From NCBI RefSeq assembly GCF_018860165.1, contig NZ_JAHKNG010000003.1, positions 124,001 through 188,000 on the forward strand: DNA of 64,000 nt, written 5' to 3'. The notes below the pieces were generated by a model. That model did not search any database and was not told the origin of the DNA. It saw only the letters and a program-made list of their open reading frames with translations. The position numbers and the translations under genes were made by a program. This document shows, in pieces, positions 58,085 to 64,000 of the stretch. Numbering within the stretch: the first letter of the stretch is position 1; each line of letters opens with the position of its first letter. This DNA comes from Paracoccus marinaquae (GTDB lineage Bacteria > Pseudomonadota > Alphaproteobacteria > Rhodobacterales > Rhodobacteraceae).

Positions 58085-59080
58085 TCAGGCGCGGAACAGG
58101 CCGCGATTGCCGAACAGCGCCGAGACCTCGGCCTCGGGCAGGTCGTGATAGGCGGCGACGCGGTCGACCTTCTCGGCCGATCCGAAGACGAAGGGGGTGC
58201 GGCCATGCAGGCTGTCGATGCGGCCGTCGAGGATCGGCAGCGCGCCATCGGTGGCGCGGCCGCCCGCCTGCTCGATCAGCATTGCGATGGGCGCGCATTC
58301 GTACAGCATCCGCAGCCGGCCGTTCTGATAGCCGTCGCGGCCGTCGGCGGGATACAGGAAGATGCCGCCGCGGATCAGGATGCGATGCGCCTCGGCCACC
58401 AGCGAGGCGATCCAGCGCATGTTGAAATTCTTCGCGCGCGGTCCCTCGGCCCCGGCCAGGCAATCGTCGATATAGGCCCGGACCGGGCGCGGCCAGTGCC
58501 GGTAGTTCGAGGCGTTGATGGCGAATTCGAAGGAACAGTCCGGCATCTCGACGCGCGCATCGGTCAGATCGAAACCCCCGGTATCGGGGTTCAGCGTATA
58601 GAACTGGGTGCCGTCGCCAAAGCTGACCAGCAGGCAGCAGCGCGGCCCGTAGATGATATAGCCGCCGGCGATCATGTCGCGCGCGGGGCGCAGAAAGCTG
58701 GCCCCGGCCTCGTCCGCGGCCGGGTAGATCGCAAAGATCGTCCCGATCGAGACATTGGTATCGATATTCGACGACCCGTCCAGCGGATCGATGGCCAGCG
58801 CGAATTCGCCGCCGGGCTGCATGGCGATGGGCTGGTCCCGCTCTTCGCTGGCAAACCAGCGCAGGCCCGCGCCCTTCAGCGCGTCGAGGAACAGCGCGTC
58901 GGCATAGAGATCCAGCCGCTTCTGCCCGTCGCCGTCGCTGTTGGTGCCGACCTCGGCGCCCATGCTGCGGTCGCCCCGGCGGATCACCCCCGACAGCGCC
59001 GCGCCGCCGCGCGCAATGGCCTGCATCAGCGGGCGCAGCCCCTCGGGAATATGCGTGGTGTCGATACTCGGCCCGGTCAT
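58085..59080 (-). CDS. cbbF: Class I fructose-1,6-bisphosphatase
   Basis: 331 residues. The metal-binding motif [20 protein letters not shown] is intact. Other blocks are [17 protein letters not shown] and [17 protein letters not shown]. It dephosphorylates fructose-1,6- and probably sedoheptulose-1,7-bisphosphate. The ATG at 59080 has GGGGAGGGG upstream and is chosen over one at 59101. First gene of the cbb operon, divergent from cbbR. Confidence 0.95.
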   Translation of the reverse strand: MTGPSIDTTHIPEGLRPLMQAIARGGAALSGVIRRGDRSMGAEVGTNSDGDGQKRLDLYADALFLDALKGAGLRWFASEERDQPIAMQPGGEFALAIDPLDGSSNIDTNVSIGTIFAIYPAADEAGASFLRPARDMIAGGYIIYGPRCCLLVSFGDGTQFYTLNPDTGGFDLTDARVEMPDCSFEFAINASNYRHWPRPVRAYIDDCLAGAEGPRAKNFNMRWIASLVAEAHRILIRGGIFLYPADGRDGYQNGRLRMLYECAPIAMLIEQAGGRATDGALPILDGRIDSLHGRTPFVFGSAEKVDRVAAYHDLPEAEVSALFGNRGLFRA

Positions 59081-59136
59081 CGGCCCCTCCCCTGGCGGCA
59101 ACGCGGCATGGCTGGACCTTGACAGGGAAGGGGCTT

Positions 59137-59152
59137 TTATAAAATTTAATAA
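59137..59152. promoter_or_regulatory. Likely CbbR operator between cbbR and cbbF
   Basis: TTAT-AAAATTTA-ATAA, a near-perfect AT palindrome with only the innermost outer pair mismatched. It stands in the 101-base divergent gap, which is much richer in A+T than its surroundings. LysR-type regulators bind T-N11-A style sites of this kind. CbbR would use it to activate the cbb operon and repress itself. Confidence 0.55.
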
Positions 59153-59181
59153 GATCGAAGCATAATTCAGGATTAGTTAAG

Positions 59182-60102
59182 ATGCGCCTCGACGCCCTGA
59201 CCCTGCGGCAGTTGCGCAGCCTGCGCGCGGTCGCCGAGACCGGCAGCCTGACCGCCGCCGCCGCCGCCATGGGGCTGACGCCGCCGGCGGTGCACAGCCA
59301 GTTGCGCGGGCTGGAGGATCTGGCCGGCTGCCCGCTGATGGAGCGGGGCGAGCATGGCGCCTTCTTCGCCACCCCCGAAGGGCGGGCGCTGCTGCAGGCC
59401 GAGGCCGAGATCGCCACCGCGCTGGCCCGCGCCGGGCGCGAGATCGCGGCGCTGCGTCAGGGGCACAGCGGCACCGTCGTGCTGGGGGTCGTCTCCACCG
59501 GAAAGTATTTCGCCCCCGGCCTCGTGGCCCGGCTGCTGCGTCTTTTGCCCGATGTCGAGGTGACGCTGCGGATCGGCAACCGCGATGCGACCATCGCGGC
59601 GCTGGCGGGAAACGAGCTGGACCTGGCGATCATGGGCCGGCCGCCGCGCGAGCCCGCGGTCATCGCCGATCCGGTCGGCCCGCATCCCCATATCATCATC
59701 GCCGCGCCCGATCACCCGCTGGCCGGGCAGGATCCGGTGACCCCCGGCGAGTTGCTGGCCGAAACCTTCCTGTCGCGCGAATCCGGCTCGGGCACCCGCA
59801 TCCTGATGACCCGGCTGCTGGATCGCCTGGGCGAGGGCGCGCCCTGGCGGGCGGTCGAGATGGGCACCAACGAGACGATCAAGCAGGCGGTGATCGCCGG
59901 GCTGGGCATCGCCCTGATCTCGCAGCACACGGTGACCGAGGAACTGCGTTCGGGGCGGCTGGTAGCGCTGTCGGCGATCGGGCTGCCGATCCAGCGCAGC
60001 TGGTACCTGCTGCGCCGCGCCGACCGCGAGATGACCCCGGCCACGGCCCGCGTCCACCACCAGATCGAGGCGATGCGCGGCGCCTTCCTGCCCTCGGTCT
60101 GA
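59182..60102 (+). CDS. cbbR: LysR-type regulator of the Calvin cycle operon
   Basis: 306 residues. The N-terminal winged helix (RQLRSLRAVAETGSLTAAAA, then PPAVHSQLRGLEDLAG) is followed by a LysR effector domain with PLAGQDPVTPGELLAE and the C-terminal tail QRSWYLLRRADREMTPA usual for CbbR. It senses metabolites such as ribulose-1,5-bisphosphate or NADPH. Divergent from cbbF. The ribosome binding site is weak (GGA ten bases ahead). Confidence 0.93.
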   Translation: MRLDALTLRQLRSLRAVAETGSLTAAAAAMGLTPPAVHSQLRGLEDLAGCPLMERGEHGAFFATPEGRALLQAEAEIATALARAGREIAALRQGHSGTVVLGVVSTGKYFAPGLVARLLRLLPDVEVTLRIGNRDATIAALAGNELDLAIMGRPPREPAVIADPVGPHPHIIIAAPDHPLAGQDPVTPGELLAETFLSRESGSGTRILMTRLLDRLGEGAPWRAVEMGTNETIKQAVIAGLGIALISQHTVTEELRSGRLVALSAIGLPIQRSWYLLRRADREMTPATARVHHQIEAMRGAFLPSV

Positions 60103-60109
60103 GGCTGCG

Positions 60110-60125
60110 GGCCGGTCAGCCGGCC
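60110..60125. terminator. Short hairpin between convergent cbbR and flgD
   Basis: GGCCGG-TCAG-CCGGCC, 6-bp stem and four-base loop, overlapping the last codons of flgD. No T-run, so at best a weak terminator. Confidence 0.3.
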
Positions 60126-60781
60126 TCGCGCAGGGCCTCGATGCCGGTCGCCGGGGCGGAGCTTCCGCCCTCGAAGATCAGCTTGATCCCGCTCGTGCCG
60201 GTCTCGGCCTCGATGATCCGCGCATAGGCGCCAACCCTGTCCTCTGAAATCACCTCGCCATTGCGCCGGCTTTCGATGCTGAAGGAATACAGCCCGTCCG
60301 GCAGCTTCTCGCCCAGATCGTCGCGGCCGAACCAGTCGATCTGCCCCGATCCGGGGCCGATCTCCTCGCGCGTGATCTCGCGTCCAAGGGGATCGCGGGC
60401 CACCAGAATCACGCTGTCGGCGGCCGCATGCGGATCGACATCCAGCGCCAGCGCCTTGTCCCCGAACCAGACCGGCTCGGTCGTCCGCGCCTCCTTGCCG
60501 ATCCATTCGGCCACCTCGCCCAGCCCGCCGCCGCCCATCTGCTGGATCAGCTGGTTCAGCAGCTTGTTGGTCTGCGCCTGCTGCTCGACCCCGGAAAAGG
60601 TCGCCAGCTGGACCGCGAATTCGGTTCCCTCCATCGGGTTCAGCGGGTCCTGGTTCTGCAACTGTGCCGTCAGCATCTTCAGGAATGTGTCGAAATCGGC
60701 GCTGGTCGTCGCCGGCGCGGCGGCGCTGGCGGCTGTGGCCGAGGCCGCGGTGGCGGCGGAACTGCTGGTGGCGGAAATCAT
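60116..60781 (-). CDS. flgD: Flagellar hook capping protein
   Basis: 221 residues. The conserved core FDTFLKMLTAQLQNQDPLNP, then MEGTEFAVQLATFSGVEQQ, is the FlgD N-terminal signature; the C-terminal half holds FlgD Ig-like sequence (VDPHAAADSVILVARDPLGR). It caps the growing hook so that FlgE can assemble. AGGAGAAGG precedes the ATG at 60781. It follows fliK by 11 bases. Confidence 0.93.
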   Translation of the reverse strand: MISATSSSAATAASATAASAAAPATTSADFDTFLKMLTAQLQNQDPLNPMEGTEFAVQLATFSGVEQQAQTNKLLNQLIQQMGGGGLGEVAEWIGKEARTTEPVWFGDKALALDVDPHAAADSVILVARDPLGREITREEIGPGSGQIDWFGRDDLGEKLPDGLYSFSIESRRNGEVISEDRVGAYARIIEAETGTSGIKLIFEGGSSAPATGIEALREAG

Positions 60782-60792
60782 GCCTTCTCCTT

Positions 60793-61920
60793 TCACAATC
60801 TCAGGTCGATATGCCGAAGGCCCGATGACATGCCCGCCATCGGGCTGACCATCTGCCCGGCGGTCAGGATCTGCAGCCCGGTCGGGTCGTCGTCGCCGCC
60901 TGGGCGCGGGCTGTTGGGCGCGGTGTCGCGGCTGCCGCGATCCTCGCGGAACTCGAATCCGGCGCCCTCGAATCCGGCCTCACCGAAATGCTGTTCCAGC
61001 AGGGTCGTGTTGCGGCGGATCATGTCCATGACTTCGGGGCGCTCGATCCAGAAGGTGACCTGGGGCGCGCGCTCGGTCCCGCTCAGGATCATGCGTACCC
61101 GGCCCAGTTCCTCGGGGGACAGGGCAATCTCGATCCGGTCCTCGCGCATCGTCACCACCGCATCCGCGATCTGGCGCATGACCGACTGGGGATGGGCGGC
61201 GGCGGGCCGCCAGTCCGCTTGAAGCGCCGCCGCCCGCATCGGATCCGCGCTGGCGGAGGCCGGCACCGCCAGCACCTCGCTGCGCGGGGCCGGGGCTTCG
61301 GCATCGATGGCGCGCAATCCCGGCTGCGCCTCGACGGATGCGGCCGGCGCCGAATCGGCGCGGCGCTGGGCGGCAGGGACAGGCTCGTCGGGTGCGGCGG
61401 CCCGATCCGGTAATCGGTCGAAGCGGGTCGCGGCCTCTGCCTCGCCGGTCGCGGCCTCCTCGGTCGGCGCCGTGGCGGCGCCCGGCGCCTCCGTATCCTC
61501 TGCTGCCGATGGCACGGCCACCCGGATCGTGGTCACCGCCGGGGCCTCTCCGGCCTCTGCGGCCTCTGCGTCCGGCATCCCGACCGCTTTCCCAAGGCCG
61601 GCGCTGACCCCGGACCAGCCCTCCAGCAGATCGACCAGCGGGTCCGCGCCCGGCGCCGGATCCTCGGCCTCGGGCCAGTCCCCTGCGGCCAGGGGTGGCA
61701 GGCTTGTGTCCACCGATTCGGCCGGCCGGTCGGCCTCGACCTCGGCCGGGGGTTCCGCCGGGCGGGCGGCCGGCTCTGGCGCAGGGCCTTCGGCCGAATC
61801 GACCTCGGACCGGAACTCGCCCCCGGCCGCATCCTGCGCGCCGGGTTCCGCGGCCGGACGGCCCGCCGGCCCGTCGCCTGTCCGGTCGAAACCCACTTTC
61901 ATAAAGACTGCATCGGTCAT
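60793..61920 (-). CDS. fliK: Flagellar hook-length control protein
   Basis: 375 residues. The first ~250 are low-complexity, rich in Ala, Pro, Glu and Asp, as expected of a molecular ruler. The C-terminal domain (about 255-345) has the Flg_hook pattern MREDRIEIALSPEELGRVRM and FWIERPEVMDMIRRNTTLLE. Secreted, it measures the hook and switches the export substrate. Operon with flgD. Confidence 0.9.
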   Translation of the reverse strand: MTDAVFMKVGFDRTGDGPAGRPAAEPGAQDAAGGEFRSEVDSAEGPAPEPAARPAEPPAEVEADRPAESVDTSLPPLAAGDWPEAEDPAPGADPLVDLLEGWSGVSAGLGKAVGMPDAEAAEAGEAPAVTTIRVAVPSAAEDTEAPGAATAPTEEAATGEAEAATRFDRLPDRAAAPDEPVPAAQRRADSAPAASVEAQPGLRAIDAEAPAPRSEVLAVPASASADPMRAAALQADWRPAAAHPQSVMRQIADAVVTMREDRIEIALSPEELGRVRMILSGTERAPQVTFWIERPEVMDMIRRNTTLLEQHFGEAGFEGAGFEFREDRGSRDTAPNSPRPGGDDDPTGLQILTAGQMVSPMAGMSSGLRHIDLRL

Positions 61921-61963
61921 GACTATCCGCCCATCGCTTCGCGGCAGATCTAAGCGATAACCC

Positions 61964-61978
61964 TTACCAATTATTTAC
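61964..61978 (+). promoter_or_regulatory. CtrA-box-like sequence between fliK and the rod-binding gene
   Basis: TTAC-CAATTAT-TTAC: two TTAC half-sites seven bases apart in an AT-rich part of the 106-base divergent gap. The alphaproteobacterial CtrA site is TTAA-N7-TTAA, so each half has one mismatch. In related Rhodobacteraceae CtrA controls flagellar genes. Weak evidence. Confidence 0.3.
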
Positions 61979-62026
61979 CGCTAGCGCGTAACGTCGAGAA
62001 TTCGAGGCAATTCGGAGTTTCCGTTC

Positions 62027-62275
62027 ATGCAGATCAATCAGCTTGCGCCCCCGGCGGCGACGGCCCATCCGCAGCCTGCCCCCGCCGACCGGCTGGAACA
62101 GGCCTTTCTTGAGGAGATGTTGAAATATTGCGGCCCGCAGCCCGGTCAGGGCGCATTTTCGGGCGGCGCGGGCGAGGATCAGTTCGCCAGTTTCCTGAAC
62201 CGCGAATATGCCGCGATCATGGCGCGGCGGATGGATCTGGGCTTTTCGGCCATCCTGCCGGGGGCACAAGGATGA
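62027..62275 (+). CDS. Rod-binding protein (FlgJ N-terminal type)
   Basis: 82 residues. The core LEQAFLEEMLKYCGP and FASFLNREYAAIMARRMDLGF matches the rod-binding domain found at the N-terminus of FlgJ. It lacks the peptidoglycan-hydrolase part, as usual in alphaproteobacteria. It helps rod assembly in the periplasm. CGGAG precedes the ATG. Its stop overlaps the next start as ATGA. Confidence 0.82.
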   Translation: MQINQLAPPAATAHPQPAPADRLEQAFLEEMLKYCGPQPGQGAFSGGAGEDQFASFLNREYAAIMARRMDLGFSAILPGAQG

Positions 62276-62589
62276 GCGCGCGGCTGATGGACAAGCTTGC
62301 CGCGGCCAAATCCGCGGTGATCGCCGGGCAGGTGGACAGGGCGCTGGCGCTGATCGGCGATTTTGCCGATCTGGCGACCCGGACCGGCATTCCCGCGGCC
62401 GAACGCGCCCGGTTCGAGGCGCGGCTGGCCGAGTTGCGGGTTCTGGCCGAGGCCTCGCAGCAGGGGGCGCAGCGCGCGCTGGAGGATGTGCGCGCGATCA
62501 TCCAGGCCGCGCGCAGCCTGCAGACCTATGACGACAATGGCCGCCGGCAGACGGCCGTGACCGCCGCGCCGCCGCCGCATCGTTTTTAG
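62272..62589 (+). CDS. Small helical protein, possible FlgN-like flagellar chaperone
   Basis: 105 residues, mainly helical and Ala/Arg-rich (MDKLAAAKSAVIAGQVDRAL, then ERARFEARLAELRVLAEASQ and ALEDVRAIIQAARSLQTYDD). Size, helical content, a C-terminal polar tail and coupling to the rod-binding gene suggest a FlgN-type export chaperone, but no firm signature is seen. It ends 175 bases before fliC. Confidence 0.6.
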   Translation: MSARLMDKLAAAKSAVIAGQVDRALALIGDFADLATRTGIPAAERARFEARLAELRVLAEASQQGAQRALEDVRAIIQAARSLQTYDDNGRRQTAVTAAPPPHRF

Positions 62590-62764
62590 GTAAAATGCGC
62601 GATGACCTGTGTTTGAGTGGTGGACAGGAATTCACTATTTGTAAATCGCCGCCCGGTAGAACGGTGGACGCACGGCGAAACGTGCGGGGCAAGACTGCCC
62701 GCAAGGTCAGAAGGCCGATTGTCGCAATCAAGGGCGTAAAGCGCCCCAAATTCCGGAGGACAAC
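62590..62764 (+). promoter_or_regulatory. fliC promoter and leader with a hairpin near the ribosome binding site
   Basis: 175 bases. A small hairpin GGGCG-TAAAG-CGCCC (62732-62746) lies shortly before the strong site GGAGG (62756-62760). No convincing sigma-28 (TAAA/GCCGATAA) or sigma-54 (GG/GC) promoter was found. In alphaproteobacteria the FlbT/FlaF pair acts on the fliC leader, so the hairpin is a fair target. Confidence 0.4.
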
Positions 62765-63607
62765 ATGTCCAGCATTCTGACCAATAACGGCGCCATCGTC
62801 GCGCTGCAGACCCTGAAGTCGATCAACTCGAACCTGAACAAGGCCCAGGCCGAGATCTCGACCGGCAAATCCATCGCCAACGCCCAGGACAACGCCGCGA
62901 TCTGGGCCATTTCCAAGGTCATGGAAACCGATCAGGCCGCCTTCAAGACCATCCAGAGCGGCCTGAACGTCGCCGAGGCGACGGTGTCCACCGCGCGCGC
63001 CGGCGCCGAGCAGGTGACCGATCTGCTGAAGGAGATGAAGAACCTGGCGCTTAACGCCGGCACCGACGGCTTCGACTATGCGAAGGTCCAGACCGACATC
63101 ACCGCCAAAATGGCGCAGATCACCTCGATCGTGTCGGGTACCCAGATGAACGGGGTGAACCTGCTCAGCACCAACGGCATCGATGGCGGGGCCACCTTCA
63201 CGGTTCTGGCCTCGCTGGATCGCCAGGTGGCGACGGCAGCGACGGCCTCGAACACGATCGTGGTCAACTCGGTCGATTTCGAGGCCGATATCGTCGGTGG
63301 CACGATTACCGCGATCACCGACCGCGCGACGGCCGATACCGCGGTGCACGACCTCGAGGCACTGATCGAGCTTGCCATCAACGGGGCTGCCGCCCTGGGT
63401 TCGGCCGGCAAGCAGATTGCCGACCAGTCAAACTTTGTCGGCAAGCTGGCCGATTCGCTGAAATCGGGGATCGGTTCGCTGGTCGATGCCGATATGGAAG
63501 AGGCGTCGGCCCGTCTGCAGGCCCTGCAGACCCAGCAGCAGCTGGGCATCCAGGCCCTGTCGATCGCCAACCAGGCGCCGTCCTCGATCCTGGCGCTGTT
63601 CCGCTGA
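62765..63607 (+). CDS. fliC: Flagellin
   Basis: 280 residues. The N-terminal D0/D1 helices (LTNNGAIVALQTLKSINSNL with EISTGKSIANAQDNAA) and the C-terminal ones (ARLQALQTQQQLGIQALSIA and NQAPSSILALFR) are clear. The central variable region is short, giving a small flagellin as in many alphaproteobacteria. GGAGG precedes the ATG. A terminator-like hairpin follows, then flaF. Confidence 0.96.
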   Translation: MSSILTNNGAIVALQTLKSINSNLNKAQAEISTGKSIANAQDNAAIWAISKVMETDQAAFKTIQSGLNVAEATVSTARAGAEQVTDLLKEMKNLALNAGTDGFDYAKVQTDITAKMAQITSIVSGTQMNGVNLLSTNGIDGGATFTVLASLDRQVATAATASNTIVVNSVDFEADIVGGTITAITDRATADTAVHDLEALIELAINGAAALGSAGKQIADQSNFVGKLADSLKSGIGSLVDADMEEASARLQALQTQQQLGIQALSIANQAPSSILALFR

Positions 63608-63616
63608 CAACCTTAC

Positions 63617-63636
63617 GGGGCGCCCTCGGGCGCCCC
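63617..63636 (+). terminator. Strong hairpin after fliC
   Basis: GGGGCGCCC-TC-GGGCGCCCC, a perfect 9-bp stem with a two-base loop, ten bases after the fliC stop. There is no T-run. It probably ends or stabilises the 3' end of the abundant fliC mRNA. Confidence 0.65.
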
Positions 63637-63671
63637 GCCTTCCCATCCCATTTCATATCGGAACATGAACC

Positions 63672-64000
63672 TTGAACGCGGTAACTCCCTTGTCTGAGAA
63701 CGGATACGGCACCAATGCCGTCCGGAGCGCACGCGACGCCGAATATGATGTCATCTCGCGCGTGACGCGCCAGTTGCGGCAATCCGACCGCGCCGGCCGC
63801 AGCCCCGAAGCCATCGCCGCGATCCACCTCAACAACGAGCTGTGGACATTGCTGGCGACCGATCTGGCCGATGCCGGTAACGCGCTGCCCGATGAGGTCA
63901 AGGCGGGGCTGCTGTCGCTGGCCGGGTTTTCGCTGCGCCACGGGCATGCGGTCCTGGCCGGCGGGGCGACGACCGATGCCCTGATCGACATCAACATCTC
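63672..64000 (+). CDS. flaF: Flagellar biosynthesis regulator FlaF (3' end outside window)
   Basis: At least 109 residues, cut by the window edge. From a TTG start the protein reads MNAVTPLSENGYG, then ARDAEYDVISRVTRQLRQSD, then IAAIHLNNELWTLLATDLAD, the FlaF pattern. An in-frame TGA two codons before the TTG rules out an upstream ATG, and the Met-Asn-Ala start agrees with the family. FlaF promotes flagellin translation or secretion and works against FlbT. The ribosome binding site is weak, which may keep the level low. Confidence 0.85.
   Translation, partial: MNAVTPLSENGYGTNAVRSARDAEYDVISRVTRQLRQSDRAGRSPEAIAAIHLNNELWTLLATDLADAGNALPDEVKAGLLSLAGFSLRHGHAVLAGGATTDALIDINI

Noticed and set aside
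62590-62764. Sigma-54 or sigma-28 promoter for fliC
   Set aside because: No GG-N10-GC element and no TAAA-N15-GCCGATAA spacing could be matched by eye.

Overview
The window looks like part of the chromosome of a denitrifying, facultatively autotrophic member of the Rhodobacteraceae, most like Paracoccus. The reasons are the high-GC coding style, a NarR-type regulator beside a fused NarK1-NarK2 transporter and narGHJI, a red-type (form IC) RuBisCO operon with cbbX and a divergent cbbR, the alphaproteobacterial proteins BamF/DUF3035, DUF2125 and FlaF, and the Rhizobium-type rhamnose genes. The taxonomic call is inference; no rRNA or tRNA gene was seen.

Layout. 1-2516: end of an L-rhamnose catabolic operon (rhaD, cut by the window edge, and rhaI). 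2610-5446: purH, lspA and a BamF-like lipoprotein. 5508-10730: accessory metabolism and regulation (thiolase, a STAS/anti-sigma kinase pair, hspQ, an MBL-fold hydrolase, a PQQ-dependent sugar dehydrogenase, DUF3775). 10778-15794: mutL, a tiny lipoprotein and a pair of M16 peptidases. 16020-21234: a cystine-type amino-acid ABC importer and, divergent from it, a TRAP transporter. 21319-26212: DUF2853, an enoyl-CoA hydratase-like protein, DUF2125, PmbA/TldE and CysQ. 26222-39449: the nitrate respiration island, with narR, a perfect FNR-type box, narK-narGHJI, a parvulin-type isomerase, a DUF2478 gene and convergent nnrS. 39771-43300: small mixed genes (HNH, DsbA-like, LsrG-like, GT61, trxC). 43399-48472: gcvT-gcvH-VOC-gcvP, read leftward behind a tandem glycine riboswitch. 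48544-50472: an orphan FbpC-type ATPase and a divergent SDR. 50524-60102: the Calvin cycle operon cbbF-P-T-A-L-S-X-E with divergent cbbR. 60116-64000: flagellar genes flgD, fliK, a rod-binding protein, an uncharacterised small protein, fliC and flaF (cut by the window edge).

How it fits together. The nar genes would import nitrate, reduce it at the membrane quinol pool and export nitrite. NarG's molybdenum centre explains the dedicated chaperone NarJ and perhaps the DUF2478 protein. The cbb operon supplies a complete set for CO2 fixation and ribulose-bisphosphate regeneration, with a RuBisCO activase. The glycine cleavage operon could recycle photorespiratory glycine as well as dietary glycine, under direct RNA control by glycine.

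The most interesting unexplained structure is a family of two-hairpin intergenic elements, with three clear copies. Two sit inside operons (gcvH/VOC gene and cbbS/cbbX). One lies opposite to its flanking genes, as a REP- or MITE-like sequence would. Other points worth checking are an 11-bp inverted repeat at the start of trxC, a chromate-transporter remnant at the edge of the nar island, and the conserved-looking extension of the nar operon by a PPIase and a DUF2478 gene. I saw no phage, IS element, CRISPR array or evident new defence system.
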